Program-made: the position numbers and the translations under genes
Origin: Streptomyces formicae
Lineage (GTDB): Bacteria > Actinomycetota > Actinomycetes > Streptomycetales > Streptomycetaceae
Length of the DNA: 64,000 nt
Direction of reading: 5' to 3'
NCBI RefSeq assembly: GCF_002556545.1
Contig: NZ_CP022685.1
Coordinates: forward strand, 8,162,001 to 8,226,000
The notes under the pieces: model-generated
Databases searched by the model: none
What the model saw: only the letters and a program-made list of their open reading frames with translations
Told to the model about the DNA's origin: nothing
Shown: piece after piece, positions 62,931 through 64,000 of the stretch
How positions within the stretch are numbered: position 1 is the first letter of the stretch
How the letters are laid out: the number at the start of each line of letters is the position of its first letter

Positions 62931-64000
62931 ATGCGGACGTACACGCGGGATGACGACGTGCGTCGCCTCCTTGTGGCCTCCGAGGGCGGCGACGTTCGCG
63001 CGATGGTGCTGCTGGCTGGGTGGTTGGTCGAGAGCGGGCGGCCCCGTGAGGCCGAGCCGTGGGCGCGCGCGGCTGCTGAGGCGGGTGACTCCGAGGGAAT
63101 GGATCGCTTGGCCCAGATCTGCGTCACCATGGCCCTCGGCGGGACGTTCGCCGTTGATCTGGAGAAGCTGGCGGAGCTTCGCAAGGATCCGGAGTTCGTC
63201 GGGCGGGCCAAGAGATGGTCGGACGAAGGTCGCCGCTGGCGAGTGAACGCGGCAGAGGTCGGTCACGAAGGCGCCATTTCGCTCTTGGCCATCTCGGCGA
63301 CGAGCGACGACGAGCGCGAGCGGTGGCTCCGACACGGCGCCTCCATGGGGCATCGTCGCCTCAGAGCCCGGCTTCTCGAACTCCTGCGGGAACAGCGGCG
63401 TTTCGATGAGGCTGAACCGTGGCAGCGAGCGGAGGCCGAGGACGGGAACGGCCGCGAGCAGCTGAAGCTCGCCCAACACCTCAGTGAGCAGGGGTGCTTC
63501 GATGAGGCGGAGCACTGGTATCGGACTGCTGCCGACGGTGACCGGGATGGGACATCGCTTCATGCAGTGCGGGAGTTCGTACGCTTCCTCACGGGCCGAG
63601 GACGCGACGACGAGGCAGAGCATTGGCGTCGGCGAGCGACGGAGATCGAGCACCATCTGGCGCAGAAGTACGGGGATTTCGAAGGTCTCCCCGCCTTCCG
63701 CGTGGCCGGTGAGGAGGTCGTCCTCACGGCCCTGGTCACCACGGCCGTGCTCCCCTTCATCCAGACGCTGGTCTCCAAGACCGCCGAGGACGCATACGCT
63801 CAGGCGCGCCAGCTGATCCGTCGCCTGCCCCTCATGCGCGGGTCCGACCGCGGCGCCGGTGAACCAGCCGGCTCTTCCGCGGGGACGGGGGCCCTGTTCG
63901 TCGTCGTCGACGACCCGGATGCGGGCGTCACGCTGTACCTGTCGTCAGCCGTGTCGGACGAGGCGTTGCAAGCCCTGTCCTCCTTCGACCTGGCCGAGTT
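62931..64000 (+). CDS. TPR/Sel1-like repeat protein (3' end outside window)
   Basis: An open frame starting at ATG 62931 (GGGAGGGG ribosome site) runs to the window edge, at least 356 codons. It contains repeated TPR-like helix pairs, such as LAGWLVESGRPREAEPWARA, LLREQRRFDEAEPWQRAEAE and LSEQGCFDEAEHWYRTAADG. Around residues 235-310 the sequence changes to a predicted linker and a mixed domain with ALFVVVDDPDAGV near the edge. The function is unknown; it could be a scaffold or an effector with a C-terminal domain outside the window. Confidence 0.75.
   Translation, partial: MRTYTRDDDVRRLLVASEGGDVRAMVLLAGWLVESGRPREAEPWARAAAEAGDSEGMDRLAQICVTMALGGTFAVDLEKLAELRKDPEFVGRAKRWSDEGRRWRVNAAEVGHEGAISLLAISATSDDERERWLRHGASMGHRRLRARLLELLREQRRFDEAEPWQRAEAEDGNGREQLKLAQHLSEQGCFDEAEHWYRTAADGDRDGTSLHAVREFVRFLTGRGRDDEAEHWRRRATEIEHHLAQKYGDFEGLPAFRVAGEEVVLTALVTTAVLPFIQTLVSKTAEDAYAQARQLIRRLPLMRGSDRGAGEPAGSSAGTGALFVVVDDPDAGVTLYLSSAVSDEALQALSSFDLAE

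Noticed and set aside
1..64000. CRISPR arrays, tRNA/rRNA genes, insertion sequences, phage genes
   Set aside because: No regular spacer-repeat pattern, no clover-leaf sequence noticed and no transposase or phage structural motifs were found.

Overview
The window is very GC-rich, gene-dense actinobacterial DNA, almost certainly from a Streptomyces chromosome. The evidence is strong G/C bias at third codon positions, many GTG starts, ATGA/GTGA translational couplings, Tat-type signal peptides, DUF2510 proteins, a Streptomyces-type pca operon with a PcaL fusion, a two-domain small laccase and the dispersed Streptomyces intergenic repeat starting GGGCGCGGGGAACTGCGCGA. I see no rRNA, tRNA, CRISPR array, insertion sequence or prophage.

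Layout. 1-10.5 kb: the end of an MHS-family transporter gene, a secreted protein, a GH4 glycosidase, a thioredoxin-like ferredoxin, an FBP zinc-finger protein, a coupled oxidoreductase/acetyltransferase pair, a large secreted GH3 beta-glucosidase with convergent TetR and DinB genes, and a serine hydrolase. 10.5-24.7 kb: an MgtA-type Mg2+ P-type ATPase with a repeat-bearing leader, a Tat-exported phospholipase C, a frameshifted second-type valyl-tRNA synthetase gene, a DUF2510/scramblase-fold protein, a PAP2 + EamA operon divergent from a TetR gene across a 76-bp near-perfect palindrome, a DUF2510 membrane protein, and AnmK.

24.7-38 kb is the most coherent block. It is a catabolic cluster matching the KstR2 regulon of Mycobacterium tuberculosis, which degrades the last two steroid rings (HIP pathway): two acyl-CoA dehydrogenases, IpdF, KstR2, FadA6, IpdC-IpdB-IpdA-EchA20 and two further SDRs. 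The order and orientation from IpdC to the last SDR equal Rv3553-Rv3548c. Two 14-bp palindromes resembling the KstR2 operator lie in the two divergent promoter regions. A large LAL-type ATPase that lacks its HTH domain sits inside the cluster.

38-46.7 kb: a TetR/14-TMS MFS efflux pair with twin operators, then the beta-ketoadipate (protocatechuate) operon pcaIJHGBL with its divergent MarR regulator PcaV; pcaF is absent from the operon. Steroid and aromatic catabolism therefore lie side by side, both feeding acyl-CoA intermediates to central metabolism.

46.7-64 kb: a DUF3048 lipoprotein, a Tat-exported FAD oxidoreductase, divergent LigD-type ligase and polymerase genes, an astacin metalloprotease fused to a seven-bladed lectin-like propeller, a YbaY-like protein, a coupled pair of exported proteins (ThuA-sugar dehydrogenase, and cupredoxin-OmpL47-DUF1080), a small laccase, a decayed methyltransferase gene, a MarR/MFS operon and the start of a TPR-like protein. 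The most unusual signals are the 76-bp palindrome, the repeat-encoded tail of IpdC, the HTH-less LAL ATPase, the astacin-propeller fusion and the mgtA leader repeats. I found no clear evidence for a wholly new biological system.
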